In this document: in pieces, positions 10,748 to 23,081 of the stretch
Numbering within the stretch: the first letter of the stretch is position 1
How the letters are laid out: each line of letters opens with the position of its first letter
From: Isochrysis galbana
Taxonomy: Eukaryota; Haptophyta; Isochrysidales; Isochrysidaceae
Reading direction: 5' to 3'
DNA: 64,000 nt
Assembly: GCA_018136815.1 (NCBI GenBank)
Contig: CM030932.1
Span: 812,081-876,080, forward strand
Made by a program: the position numbers and the translations under genes
Notes under the pieces: generated by a model
What the model was told of the DNA's origin: nothing
What the model saw: only the letters and a program-made list of their open reading frames with translations
Databases searched by the model: none

Positions 10748-13700
10748 GTCAGGCCCCTCCATCTTCACCCCCCTCCCCATTCAATCTCTCTCCTCTCGCT
10801 CCGTCTCCGCCTTTGCATGGAACTCCTCCCCTTCTCTCCCTCTCCTCGCCGTCTGCACGAGCCCCACGCACGGATCGTCGCATACGGATACATCCGTGCG
10901 CGCGGGACGCACCGAAGGAGGCACTGTCATACTCATCGACTCGGAAGGGCAGCCGTACGAGGATGTCGTCATACGGCCGAGGGAGCCGGGGGCAAGCCCT
11001 CGGCTGCTCGCGTGGTCGCCGCCGCATATCCACGAGGGCTCTCTGCTGGCAATTGGGTGGGACGACGGCATGGTGATGCTTTGGTCGCTGGCAGAGCGCC
11101 TCGCGCGGGAAGACGCCGAGCAGCACGCGCCACACCCTGTCTCCGTCCTGCTCTGGTCGCCCGATGCGGAGAGGCTCATATCAGGAGATAGGAGAAGCGA
11201 GGGGGCGGCGACGCTCGCGGTTTGGAAGGTGCAGCGAGGGGTTGGAGCTGGGGGACGGGTTGGGGCGGCGAGGACGGGGTCCCGCGCGGCGCCGGGCGCG
11301 TGAAGGGCAAGCTTCCGGGTCGGGAGGATGGGCGGGGGGGGGCTTGGGGGTGCTGAATGTGCGTGCACGCGGCCGGAGCACGCGCAGCTGGCATGACACG
11401 TGCCTTGATGCGCAGAGGACGCCGGCCGGGATCGCGCCGCCCGCGTATAGCTCGTCCACCCGCCCGTTCACGGCGTGCGTTCGCCCCGCCCCCCTCCCCA
11501 CTGGCCGTCCTCTTACAACGTGCGCACTCGCCCCCTCTGTCGGGCAGGTGGACTCGCGCGGCCGGCACTCGACCATCTGCCCGTACAAGCGACCCGCGCT
11601 TGGAGGGCTCACTCACGCCATCTTCCGGACCGCCGGCCGTACGACCAAGCTGGTCACCTCGGCCTTCGCCGCCGCGGACAGCTCGCCCTTTTACTTTGCT
11701 GGTGAGGCGGGCGCGGTCGCATACGCCACCGATGGCGGCCAGTGCAGCGACTGTATCGGTGGCCTGGGCGCTAGTGTAGCGGCGATGTTGTATGACGAGG
11801 GCTCGGACATCCTTGTGCTGCTCCTCGCCAACTCGATGCTCGCGACGTTCAAGCTCACCGACAACAAGCCCGCCCCACTCAACAAGGTGTGGCCACTTTC
11901 CATCGGGCCATAGGCGCCCGGCTGCTCGCCCTTGTGGTGCGCACCCCGTGCGCAGCCACACGAGCACGCTAACCGTCGGGCCCCTCGGGACGCGCGACGC
12001 AGGTCAAGCTCTCGCTGGGTCGCGACGGAATACAGAGTGCCATTTGGGCAGGCGCCGGCCACTTTGCGGTCGCCTCAGGAGACTCGATCGTCCGGCTACA
12101 GGTGAGCCCGCCACGGATGGGCATGGCGGGCCGCGGCTCGCACACCGATGGCAGCACGGGCTCATAGGGCGCAGTGACTGAGGTGTGCGCGTGTGCGCGC
12201 TGCCGCCACGCTGATCATCGCCCTGCACCTCATCGCCGTAGAACGTTGCGGAAGCCGAGAACTACAACTTGATGCTCGCCGACATCTCTGCGGCCGCCGC
12301 GGCCGGTTCGCTTGTTGCCCTCGCGCACGAGCCACAGGTGTGCAGTGTGCAGGGCGTCCGCCGAGCCCCACTAGGGCCGATGGGCCACGGATGCGCGCAC
12401 GTCGAATCTGTCCGATCGTGCGCCTTCGTGATGCTGGCGCGATTCACGGGTTCCGCCGCGGTACGGCGACTCCGCTCCCGGCCGCCTGTCACGCTCAGCC
12501 CCCCTCCCCCCGTGCCCGCTCATTGCGACCCGCAGCGTGGCGTCCTCGCCGCCGCCACTCGCGAGGGCTCGGCCGTAGTCTGGAGACGCGTCGGAGGAGC
12601 GCCTGAGGACGAGCCCGAGAAGGCGTGGGCGCCGCTGGCACCACTCTCGCTTGGACGTGGCCTCGCGCCCGTGCAGCTCGGCTGGGGGCCGCGCGAGGGC
12701 TTGCTAGCCATGCGGTACACCGCCGTCGAGGGGAGCGGCACAGCAGGGGGGCTCTGTTTGCTCCCCGAGACGGTGCTTGCGAGAGTAGTCCATGGCAACT
12801 GGGCCGCTATCCAAACGGACGCTAGCACGGTGCGCATCGAGAATGTCGCAACAGGAGGCGCCACACTCCTGCAGAGCGAGATGCGCATCGTGGGCGCGGC
12901 TATTTATGCCAACACGCTTGCGATCTGGTCGCGTTCCAAGGTGAGCGGGCCCCACGAGGCTCGAGGCGGGCGCATGCTGGGGGACCAGTGCGCGGAGGGG
13001 CACCTTCCACACTCCGCTCTACCCGACTGCCTCCATTCTCTCGCCAGGTCGCAGTCTACGAGTTTGACACGTCCGACCGGCCGCGGAAGGACCCAAAGCT
13101 GCTCGGTGAGTTTGAGTCGCGCACCGTCGCAGCCGCACTTTGGGACGACCATATTTACATGTGCGTCGGCAATCGCATCGAGGTGGCCAACTTTATCGGC
13201 TCGGTGCAGGCGTCGATGGGCCTGTCCGACTCGGAGGGCGAGCCGATTGCCATTCACATCGCGGGCACGGTACGCGCAGGCGCTCCGAATAGCGGCGGCG
13301 CGGCCTCCCTCGGCGCCTACGTCGCGGTGGGCACGTCTTGCGGGTTCATCAAGTCATGGGACATTTCGCGCCAGGAGCCGCGCCAGCACGCGCACGCACG
13401 GCAGCTGGTGGCCAGCGGTGCCGGGCAGCCGCAGGCCTCGCGCGTCACGTCCGTCGCCATTGCGTCGGATGGTAGCCGCATCTCCGCCACGCTCGAGGTG
13501 CAGCCTGCACCAAAGGCAACTGGTGGCGCCAGGGCCGGCAATGCCGCCCCGACCCCCTGGACGCACTCCCCATGCCTATTCACGTATGTGGTTGAGAGCG
13601 ACGCCGTCCACACACACGACTTTGGCCTGTCGCACCGGGTGCCGTTCCGCCACGCCTGGGATGCCGCGGAGACGTCGCTGCTGGCCGTCGAAACGCGTCC

Positions 13701-16700
13701 GTCCCCTGCGGCCCCTGCTGGCGCGTCGAAGCTCGAGGTGAGCGGCGGACACTTTCGTGGCGCAGCCGTCCACCCGCTCCCGCAGGGATCCAGGCCACTG
13801 CACGGGCGATCTTGCCTACTGTGCGGCTCCGCGCTCACCGGTCGCGCGCTGCTCCGGACCCTGCATTCCCTCTCGCACTCGCAGGTGACCACCCTCTTCT
13901 CAACCATCGAGCACGGCCTCAAAGTTCGCGACACGACTTCGCCCACCGCCAACACCACGGGCGGCGACAACACCGGCGAGGAGCCCGAGGTAGAAGGGCT
14001 CATCGGCATCGCTGTGCCGCACCTGCAGCTCATCCTCGCCGATCGGGCCGAGGTTGAGTACGCGGGGGCCGAGGATGCAGAGGCGGCGGCCAACAAGGCG
14101 CGCGAGGCGAGACGGATACAGCGCTCAGTCCTGAGGGAGTTTGAGGGTATGAATGAGGAAGAGATCGACTTTGCGACCAGCCACGCGCTCATCTCCTTCT
14201 CGTATCATCTCACCGTGGGAGAGATGGATGAGGCGCACCGCGCCGTAAAAAAGATCAAGGTCTGCATGCTTGCCAGCGCCACTTGGGCGAGCGATGGGGT
14301 GTTCGGAGGCTCCGCGTGGCGCCTGGGCGGCGGGCGCGTGGGCGTGCCCCGCAAGCCGGGCCGCGTCGACTCCCAGCATTCACACACGTGCCAGGCCACC
14401 AACTGCTCGCCTCGTCCGTCCTAACTCCCCGCACAGACCGCATCAGTGTGGGAGAACATGGCGCGTATGTGCGTGCAGACACGCCGCATCGACGTGGCGG
14501 AGATTTGCCTTGGGCACATGGGGCACGCGCGCGGTGCGCGTGCCCTCCGTGAAGCCATCAGCGCCGGGGCGGACATGGACCTGTGCGCCGGCGTGCTGGC
14601 TGTGCAGCTGGGGCAAGTGGAGGATGCCGAGAAGATGTACGAGGCATCCGGGAGGTAAGAGCCTCCTCGGGGCGGCCGCACGCGCTCGCGGGGCGAGGTG
14701 TCCGCACCACGCAGTCACCCCGGCGACGGTGCTGTGCGTCCTCGGATTATCCGAAGATTCCCGCTTCATGGCCTCGTGCACGCGTCTCACGCCATCCCGC
14801 CATCTCGCCGGCTTTCAGGCACGACCTCCTCAACGAGCTCCGCCAGGCACAGGGCGACTGGGACGGGGCCATCACACTAGCGGAAGAGAAGGACAGGATC
14901 CACTTGCGCTCGACGCACTACACATATGCGCGCATTCTCGAGGCGCAGGTCCGTTGCCATCGACGATTGGACATTCCGCCGTCGGCGAGCCGCACGCGGC
15001 AGGCTCTTGGTCACCCCACCTTACCCCACCACTCGGTGCACAGGGCAAGACGGATGCGGCGATTGAACACTATGAGAAGGCGGGCACACACCGTGTTGAT
15101 GTGCCGCGCATGCTGTTTGACTTGGGACGCACCTCCAAGCTCCGCGAGTATGTCGACAGTCGGCGCGAGCCAGAGTTGTACAAGTGGTGGGCGCAGTATT
15201 GTGAATCCAACGGCAAGTTTGATAAGGTGTGGCTGCCATGCGAGTGCGCTACTTCGCCCGCCTAGTTGGCCGATGCTCGATTCACAGACTCCGGAATGGC
15301 CGAGCATCGTCGTAGCCTAGCACCGTGCCCACCGGCCATCTCCCGTTCCGCGAATCCAGGCACTCGACTATTACCAGCACGCCCGCGACCACCTCTCCAT
15401 TGTCCGCGTCCTGTGCTTCCACGGGAAGATGGACGCCGCAGCGGAAGTCGTACACGAGTCTGGAGACGGTGAAGCTCGTCCCGTGGTGTCCCTCCGAGTG
15501 TGGCGCATCTCCATCCTCGCGGATCACTTGTTGGCCCCCATACCCACGTGAGCAATCGGCCCCACCCATGCAGGTGCCGCCGCCTACCACCTAGCGAAGC
15601 ACTGCGAGGAAGCGGGGCGCACCAAGGACGCGGTCTTCTTCTACCAGCGTGCCGGGCGCTACAACCATGCCGTGCGCCTTGCGCGCGAGCATAACATGGC
15701 GTCGGAGCTCAGCAATTTGGCGACTCAGGTGCATTGATCGCGAGCAGACTCCTGTGCGGGGAGCGGCAAAGCGGGGTGCTTCATGAGCCACTGCCGCGAC
15801 GCGCACGCGCGCGGCTGCCGCGGCTTGCTGGCCGCCGCGAGCTGCGCCGCGGAGGGCACAAGACTCCCACTAGAGCATGAGGTATCGCTCCGTCTCAATG
15901 CGCCAACCTTTCCTTGCCAAAGGCTTCCACAAAAGTAATGGTCGAGACCGCGCAATATTTTGAGGGCCGCAAGATGTATGACCAGGCCGTGCGACTATAC
16001 CACAAGGGCGGCAACGTCTCTCGCGCCCTCGACATTTGCTTTCGGCACAATCGCTTCGAGGCCCTCCGCGACATTGCGGATGGCCTATCCGCCGACACTG
16101 ATCCTGCGCTGCTCCGAAAGGTGCGGACACGGCGGGGGGTGGGGAGGGGGCGGCGGTGGGGGTCGGAACTGCCGGCGTCCACCCCGTGCCCGTGGTGCAA
16201 GATACCTCCCATATGCCGAGTACGGGCGTCGTGCCCCATGTCTCTCTACCCTCAGCCCTACACACTATGCAGGTGGGCGACTTTTTTCTCAGTCACGGCC
16301 AGTACGACAAGGCAGTGCGGTTGTTCACGATTGCCGGCGAGGCGAACCGCGCGCTCGAGCTCTGCGTCACGCAGAACGTGCCGTTGACCGAGGAGCTAGC
16401 AGAGGCGCTCTGCCCTGAGACCGGCTCACAAAGCGGGGGCTCTGAGCAGGCACGCAACGCGATGCTACTGAAGATCGCCAAGGTTTGCAAGAAACAAGGC
16501 AACTACCACCTCGCTTGCAAAAAGTACACTCAGGCGGGCGACAAGGTGGGTCGGACGGCCGCCTCCCTTGCGTCGGCCGTCCACATCGCCAGCGCGCCGC
16601 ACATGGGTGTTCACGGTGCGTCGGCCTTTCCCGCCATCAGATCAAGGGGATGAAGTGCCTCCTCAAGTCGGGCGACACCGAGAAGATCGTCTTCTTTGCG

Positions 16701-17679
16701 GGGGTCTCGCGCACGCGCGACATATATATTCTCGCCGCCAACTACCTGCAGAATCTTGACTGGCACTCGGACCCCTCGATCATGAAGAACATTGTCTCCT
16801 TCTACACCAAGGCGAAGGCCTTTGAGAGCCTGGCCTCGTTCTACGACATGTGTGCTCAGGTGAGCCGTCGCATCCAGTGCGCACGAGGCCCGCGGAGTGG
16901 GGCTGTGTTGCTTGGCCGTTCCCAGCCTCTTCGCCGCCGCCGCGGTGTAGTGCGTCGGCGTCCGCGCACTCGCTCGTAAGCCTCCTTGGCCGCGAATCGT
17001 TCTCGACCGCCACCACGTACGGACTGCCGGATTCTCAGGTGGAGATTGACGAATACCGCGACTACGAGAAAGCTGTGGCCGCGCTGCGCGAGGCGCTAGG
17101 CCACCTAGCCAAGGCCCGCAACGTGCCCGGCGGGCCCGCGAAGGCTGAGGCACTCCAGGCCAAGATAGCCCACGTCGAGACCTTCGTCGCCGCGCGGAAG
17201 ATGGTCAAATCCAATCCGGAGGAGATGGTGCGCCGCCATTGCGTGCCGTCGCGCTCGTCGGCTATCGATGGCTCAGCGAGGCGCGTGGGGCTCGGAACGC
17301 AGGCATGGACAACGCGTCAGGAAAGCCAACCCATCCCTCCACTTGGCGCACCTCGCAGGTCCGGCGGTGTAACGAGCTGCTCGACCAACCCGGTTGCGAG
17401 CAGGCGATCCGCGTGGGGGACGTGTACGCGCTGATGATCGAGTGGTTTTACTCGCAGCAACAGCTCGAGCGCGCGTACGGGCTAGTGGAGCGGATGCGTG
17501 CGCAGAACATCATCCTCGCGCCGTATCTCGACTCGGAGATGATCCACGCCATCTACAGCGCGGTGGGCATGCCGGCGCCGCGCGACGGGCCGGCAGACGA
17601 CACGGCGCGCGGCGGGTATGGTGGCGAGATGGACGACGATATGGATGAGGAGATCGAGGCGGACGAGGACGACGAGTGA
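10748..17679 (+). CDS. Intraflagellar transport protein 140 (IFT-A core subunit)
   Basis: Subunit of the IFT-A complex for retrograde ciliary transport and membrane-protein entry into cilia. Exons: 10748-11228, 11548-11886, 12003-12101, 12242-12337, 12536-12940, 13048-13737, 13885-14259, 14437-14654, 14819-14948, 15044-15226, 15360-15468, 15574-15728, 15923-16120, 16273-16545, 16641-16859, 17039-17227, 17359-17679 (TGA). All join in phase, giving about 1492 aa (human IFT140 is 1462). The N-terminal half is WD40-like and starts with [12 protein letters not shown] (compare SFISWHP/FLAV). The C-terminal half is TPR-like, with near-identical blocks such as [37 protein letters not shown] and CAQVEIDEY. 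The end is acidic, as in other IFT140s. The 10748 exon starts in phase 1, so a short upstream exon with the initiator Met is missing; it was not found in the CT-rich sequence. Confidence 0.95.
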
Positions 17680-18321
17680 GCACGCGCTCGGCCCGTCGCC
17701 CACCGTTCGGCCACCGACCTCGGTGCCCCTCGGCAGCTCCTCGGCCGCGCCTCCGATCTTGAGGAACTGCCCGGCGAGGGCAATCATGGCGGCGTGGACC
17801 GCTGGGTTGTGACGTGGGTAGTGGTTGTTCGGTGCATTAAGCCATCGTTGTTCCTAGTTACGGGTCATGACCTACGCCTTTGGGGTTGGCAATGGATTGG
17901 CGCTAGAGCGCAAGCAAATGGCACGCATACGGTGCGCGCGACGTCGATACCGATCTACAGATAGTGCACTCGTAGTGTTCCGATAGTCCAAATTGTAATC
18001 CGTTAGTCTGTGTGTGGTCCGTGTCCGACAACGTGCCTTGTTATGCGCGTTGCTGCTTGCTAAGTTGTCGCATCCGCGATCGACCTTTTTGTTTTAGAAG
18101 TTGTTTGCGTTTCTATATGTCCCCTCCTTGTAGGCTAGTCACTAGTCACCGTCGCAGGATCCTACATTCGCCCATTCGCCCTCTTTGCCCTCGCCTCCTT
18201 TGTCGCCTCCCTTGTCGCCTGCTTGCCCCGTATACCACGAAGAATGCTCGTGCCCATGGCCCGAAGTATTCATGCGACAAAAGGCAAAAGGTCTGAAGAC
18301 ATGAATACAACAATGTCGTTC
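17680..18321. other. Gene-free stretch downstream of IFT140
   Basis: No coding sequence is supported. It contains the 18066-18236 repeat. The last 80 bases before 18322 are nondescript. Confidence 0.5.
18066..18236 (+). repeat. Second LTR-like repeat family, copy 1
   Basis: Begins TGTCGCATCCGCGATCGACC and matches 43289-43450 at about 90% for 170 bases, both ending near GCCTGCTTGCCCC, then diverging. The first bases resemble the start of the gypsy LTRs in this window (TGTCGCATTCGCGAATCGAC), so it may be the 5' end of a related LTR. Confidence 0.65.
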
Positions 18322-19320
18322 TTACCTAGGCCTGGCCTCCGGCGAAACATTTGTGCCGCTCGCCTCGTCGGGATTATCCCTAAAGTAATCGCTCAAAAAG
18401 ACCTTGATCTCATTGTCCCCAACATTACGATGCTTGAACTTGGCCATGTTGTCCTCGTGCTTCGATGTCGTGATGTGTTTTTTGATGCTACTCTTGATCA
18501 TTGTCACCTCAGTCTTGCAAGCCTTGCAAAATAGTCTGCCCTGTGAGACCATAAACGTGTCATTGGGAAACTCAGCCAAGCGTGAAGCGGCGCTCACGGT
18601 CTTCGGATCAGTCGTTTTCCTCCCAGCTACCTTGCGTCCCCTCTTCCCAGAGGGGGGCTTCTGCCGCATCACACGGCCTCGTTCATGTTGCGCCAACTGC
18701 GGCCCATCATCTTCTGACCGATCCTGTTGTGCTCCATCATCCTGTTCTGCTCCATCATCCGAGACATCGATGGAGACAATTTTATTGCGATCAATGCGCT
18801 TGCCCGCCGAGGATGAAGGTGTCATTGAGGAGGAAGGAGCCATGGATGAGGATGCCGCGAAGGAGCTTGAGCTTGACGTCTGCCGGCGTGACGTTGCTGG
18901 CACGCAGGTCTTTCAGCGCCACGGAGAGCTCCGTCTCCACGTAGTAGATACAAGAGAAGAACTTTACCATGATCATGCGCACATCGCCGTGTCGAGAGCT
19001 CTCACATCTCGTTGACGCGATGGTGCAAGGGCCCAGGAGGGTGTGGACCACGCGATCACCGACTCGAAAGCAGTCAACGTTGCTCGAGCCCACTACGTCG
19101 TCGTTCTCCTCGTAATCCTCTTCACCGCTGCCCACGGACACCTCGGAGTCCGTGCTCTCGGCAGGCTTTTCCTCCTCGACCTTGCTGTCGTCGTCGGTCA
19201 CGCACGCCAGTCGACGTCGTCCCACTGGCGGCCGGTGGCCTCGACAGCGACGCACGACGCACGCGCTAACGAGCGAGGGGAGGAGAGGGGGGAAAGTGAA
19301 TGAGGTTGCGGACATGCCCG
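18322..19320 (-). CDS. BED-type zinc-finger protein, possibly transposon-derived (two overlapping ORFs)
   Basis: Two minus-strand frames overlap. The upstream one (about 19423-18791) has an acidic region followed by VGDRVVHTLLGPCTIAST and a conserved-looking VKFFSCIYYVET stretch, which resembles a small SH3/Tudor-like fold. The downstream one (18903-18322, 193 aa) is Ser-rich and basic. It contains a BED-like zinc finger: FMVSQGRLFCKACKTEV with C-x2-C, then KKHITTSKH providing the two histidines. They may be one gene joined by an intron or frameshift near 18.8-18.9 kb; the join is not resolved. BED fingers of this form are common in hAT-type transposases and domesticated relatives. No transposase catalytic domain is visible. 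Confidence 0.5.
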
Positions 19321-19423
19321 GCTGGGGTTGTGGTGGCGCTGGCGGGCTGGCGGTGCCTTGGCCTTGGGACGGGCCGCCGCGCGCGCGGGTGCGCGCGGGC
19401 TCACCTCGACGGCTCCTTGCCAT

Positions 19424-20367
19424 CTTCTCGCTGAGGGAGTGAGTGAGGCAGGCTGAGGGTGAGAGCCGCCACGGGCGCCGGGCGCCGGGCGCCCCGCGAC
19501 CCCCCCCCCCCCCCGCGCCCTCCCCCCATCCCCCCTAGAGTTTCGCACAAGTTGCGCATATGGGCTATTTTCGGGTCCAAATTTCGCGAAAGTTTTTTGT
19601 CCATAAAAGTGGCCCAAGTTTCGAAATGAGTTTCGCGAAACTCTGACCTGGCCCTATTGGTCCAAGTGAATTACTGTCCATTTCCCGCCCTCTAGGCCTG
19701 TTATTCATCGACAGGGGGGGGGGGGGGGGACCGGTGCGCGCTCCGTGGTCCGTGGCCGCTATCGGTTTAACGATAGCTGATTGAAATCCACTGCCCTAAG
19801 CCTCAGCAATATGATGCTAGCGTCGCACTTGCAGTTAACGCTCAACATCAACCTTGTCTCGCCTTGCCTCGCCTATTGCGAGGCTAGCGGCGTAGCAACA
19901 ACCCAACAAGCTACCGACCGCTGAGCGGTCTCCACCACCTACGTACATGCCCACACGCACACCCTTCCACTCCGCGCGACTGCGGCGAGCCTTCCTCACA
20001 TGACTGTCTTCTCCCAGGATGTGAGTAGCTAAGACCTGACCCTTGAGGATCGGCTCACTGCGGCATACGGTAAGGACAAGCGCTAGGCTAGGCTCTAGTA
20101 CAGAAGCCTAGAGCATCAGGAGCACACCGCTGAGCTAGCGCGGGGCGGAGGAGGACAGGGGGGTGGGGTGGAGGGGGAGGGGGGGGAGGGATGAGCGGTC
20201 CGGCAATAGCGTCGAGAGAAGGGAGCCACGGCTGCCCTCGCACGCGACCGTCCGACGGACATTCATCACGCTGGCCGTTCATCACGCTGGCCGATCAAAC
20301 AGTATTTCCGTACATCAACACAAGCCCCACAGCAGGAGCTTGCGGCGAGGGCAGAGAGCTGACCGGT
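19424..20367. other. Gene-free stretch with palindromic AT-rich element and poly-G/C runs
   Basis: At about 19550-19650 TTTCGCGAAA-type palindromes cluster beside C-rich (19500-19514) and G-rich (19707-19729) homopolymers. The rest is featureless, with a G-rich run at about 20157-20190. No gene is supported. Confidence 0.5.
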
Positions 20368-21692
20368 CTATGCAGCCGCCTCAAACGCGGGTGTGCCGAG
20401 AGCAGCGTCTACCTCTCCACGCGCCACAAGCGCGACCGCGCGCAGCGCCGCCTCCCTCCGAGTGAGGACCCTGCGCTCGACGAGTGTGTCGCGGAGTGCC
20501 GCGACGGCCTCGAGGTGTGCGGGCGCCTTTTGGTGGACGACGAAACGAGGCGCGTTCGTTTCAGCGTAACTAACGTGCGACGGAAGCACCACATCATCCG
20601 CGTCGGGCGTCTCGCCCACAATGGACACGTGCATCTGTCGGTCAACGCTCTTTTGCGAGATGAGCAGGCCGCGCACGCTGGTCTCGACAGCATGTTCGGA
20701 TGCGGTTTCATCCGGCTCGGCGCCGAGGCCGCAGACGATGTCAACGTCGAGTGTGGCGCCCGGCGTGATGCTCTCAGGCAGCGTCACGTCGTAGAGACAC
20801 CCGGGGGCGCCGAGGCAAAGCACATTGCCCGGCTCAGCCCCGAGTGGGCAACTGATCGCGAAGCGGTGTGTGCCTGCAGAGCATGCAGCGCCCGCCTCGG
20901 CAGGGCCGGACCGAGCGGCGCGCGCCCTAGCGACGACGCGCAGCGGCGGCGGCGCGTCTAGCGAGCCATGCACGAGCGGCATGCCCAGGCCGATGGAGCC
21001 GCCGCCGGCAGCTTCGATCATCTGGGCGGCAAGCCTGTTGTCGCAGCGCTGGCCGCCATCAGGGATGCCGTGCCCAATAGTGGCAAGCATGTGGGCACTG
21101 CGCCCGTTGGAGTTGAGGACGTGCACATCCGCCATCTACACCCACGGGGGGGGGGGGGGGCGTAGAGGTTTGGGCGGTTAGGCGAGCGTGGAAGAAAGCC
21201 GAGCGTGTAACCAAGGTTGGAGGTGGGGTACGGTGTGGTTCGACGGAAAATCATTGGCGAGGGCGTAGGTGGGCCTGATGTGTGTTGCCGGCGCTAAGCG
21301 CACGCGTGGCCGAGCTCAGCGGCGAGAAGAAAACATCATAGTGAGCCGACGATCGCAGGATCGCCCGTGCAGAGAGTGGGCATGCAAGCGCGTGGATTGA
21401 GAGGCGAGCGCGAGGGAGCAGGGGCGGGAGAGGATTTGAAGGACGAGGGGAGGCAAGCGCAGAACAAATGCATGGATGAAGAGCAAATCGGGCAAGAGGC
21501 GAGCGTGAGAGAGTGGCGAGGCGCGCGCAAGAGAGAACCAAAGGGATATGTGATGCGTGTGTGCAGTTGTGTGCGGTCATTGTGCAGGTGAGTGAACGAG
21601 CGCGCAAAAGGCGGGAACAGAGAAGGTGAGGCGGGGCCATTGGGCGCGGAGAGGAAGAGGGGGGCGAGGGGGGGGGGCGAGAGAGGAAGGAC

Positions 21693-21751
<59 letters not shown>

Positions 21752-22124
21752 GCGCAGCGAGACTCACGTGATCGAGCAGCGCCCTCACGACTCCAACAAA
21801 CCCATGATACGCAGCCCTATGTAGTGGGGTGTCATCATATCGTCCCTGGTCCACAACATTCGGGTTGGCCCCCGCCTCTAGAAGCGCGCGGACAGCTTCT
21901 TGAGCCCCAGACTCCGCCGCGAGAAAGAGCGCTGTCCTTCCGTAAGTGGTTTTGGCCTCTATCTTCTGTCCATGGCGCAGATATCGAAGCAGGATTTGTG
22001 TGTCGCCTCGGGAGGCTGCACTGAACCATCCCGCGCGGCAGAGTTTCTTCTTGGTGGAGGTGGGAGGGAGGTAGGACTGCTTGAGAGGGGGAGAAGGGGA
22101 GAGGAGAGAGGAGAGGAAGCCCAT
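20368..22124 (-). CDS. Ankyrin-repeat protein, two exons
   Basis: Exon 1 is 22124-21768 (GTGAGT donor). Exon 2 is 21135-20368, entered after a TGTAG acceptor that follows a poly-C tract. Together they give 374 aa in frame. Exon 1 encodes two clear ankyrin units (YGRTALFLAAESG...LLEAGANPN and DDTPLHRAAYHGFVGVVRALLDH). The exon junction restores a third unit (LLDH joined to MADVHVLNSNGRSA). About 200 further residues follow with no recognised domain but a regular pattern (YDVTLPESITPGATLDV). Ankyrin repeats mediate protein binding; the partner is unknown. The intron starts with a CT (sense) microsatellite right after the donor. The exact N-terminus is uncertain because the upstream sequence is low complexity. 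Confidence 0.75.
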
Positions 22125-23081
22125 GGTTGGACGAAAGGGAGTTGCGCGGGAGGATACGTTAGAAAAGTCGTGTGGATAGGTGAAGAACTGCAGGGGAGAG
22201 CTGCGGGCTGGGAAGGATGGGGGGGGGGGGGGGGCGGACAGACCGGCTGGAGGGCGGGGGGGGGGGGGGGTCCCAGACGGATGGTGGGAGTGACAACACC
22301 TCAGGAGATGCCCTCGATCACTTTATGAAATCGCCCTGAATACAGAAGATATCGCCTGTGAACAGAGGGGTCTAGACACTACATGGAATCCCCCTGAATA
22401 CATGATATATCGCCTATGAAGAGAGAATTCTCGTCCGACGGATCCTGCGGCGATCCCTCTCTCCTCCCTCCTCTCTCCTTCAGTGAGATTTCTAGTCCTC
22501 TTCCCTTCCTATCGCCCCCTCCCCCTCCCTTTCTCCCCGAAAGAAGAATATCGAGGGGGGGGAGGCGGGGGGGGGGGGGGGAGAGAGAGGAGAGAGGGGA
22601 GGGCTCGACCGGGGGGGGGGGGACCTACAAGAATATGAAAAGTTAAAAGAGAAGACGCAGTGTGAGAGAGGAAGGGGGGGGAGGGGGGGGGGGGGTCCCT
22701 CAACCTCTCCCCACCTCATCGAGAGGCGGCCGCAGTCCTCGGCTCTTTCCTTTCTAACCACTGCTGGGCGCTTATTTACCCCACTCGGGGGGTCTCCTCG
22801 TTGACCCCCAACTCGTAGCGGGCCGAGGCGGTCTCGGTCTCGGTCTCGGGTCTCCCAAGGCCAAGGCTTCTTTCGAACCTCTTCGAGCCTCGAGGCGCAA
22901 ATCTCCGCCGTGAGCCGTGAACGGCCATCCATCTCGCGCGATCTGAAGGAACGACGACGCCGAGATCCGAGAGATCTCATCGATCCAGCTACTATGCTAC
23001 TATCGGGCGCCCCCCACCCACCCACCCACCCGCCCCCCGGCGGAGACACCGAGCGAGAAGTCTACTACTACTATCTAGCTA
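22125..23081. other. Gene-free stretch, poly-G rich
   Basis: Contains G-runs at about 22219-22234, 22256-22270, 22568-22580, 22609-22621 and 22675-22694, and a two-copy tandem repeat at 22324-22425. Reading frames here are proline/glycine artefacts of the G-runs. Confidence 0.5.
22324..22425 (+). repeat. Two-copy tandem repeat, period about 58
   Basis: The unit resembles TTATGAAATCGCCCTGAATA followed by GATATCGCCTGTGAACAGAG. It is repeated with substitutions at 22324-22366 and 22382-22424. Confidence 0.65.

Noticed and set aside
10634-10896. Possible frameshift in the first IFT140 exon, suggested by ARIVAYGYI in an alternative frame
   Set aside because: The main frame extended upstream to 10748 (SAFAWNSS...LLAVCTS) aligns better with the IFT140 N-terminus, so no frameshift is needed.
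12269-13741. 490-aa plus-strand ORF through IFT140
   Set aside because: It follows the IFT140 frame for two exons but reads through introns and shifts out of frame after 12940. The spliced model matches the family throughout.
13317-14192. 291-aa minus-strand ORF
   Set aside because: Antisense of IFT140 exons; GC-rich codon bias opens the opposite strand.
20163-20961. Plus-strand ORFs of 100 and 256 aa
   Set aside because: Mostly antisense of ankyrin-gene exon 2.
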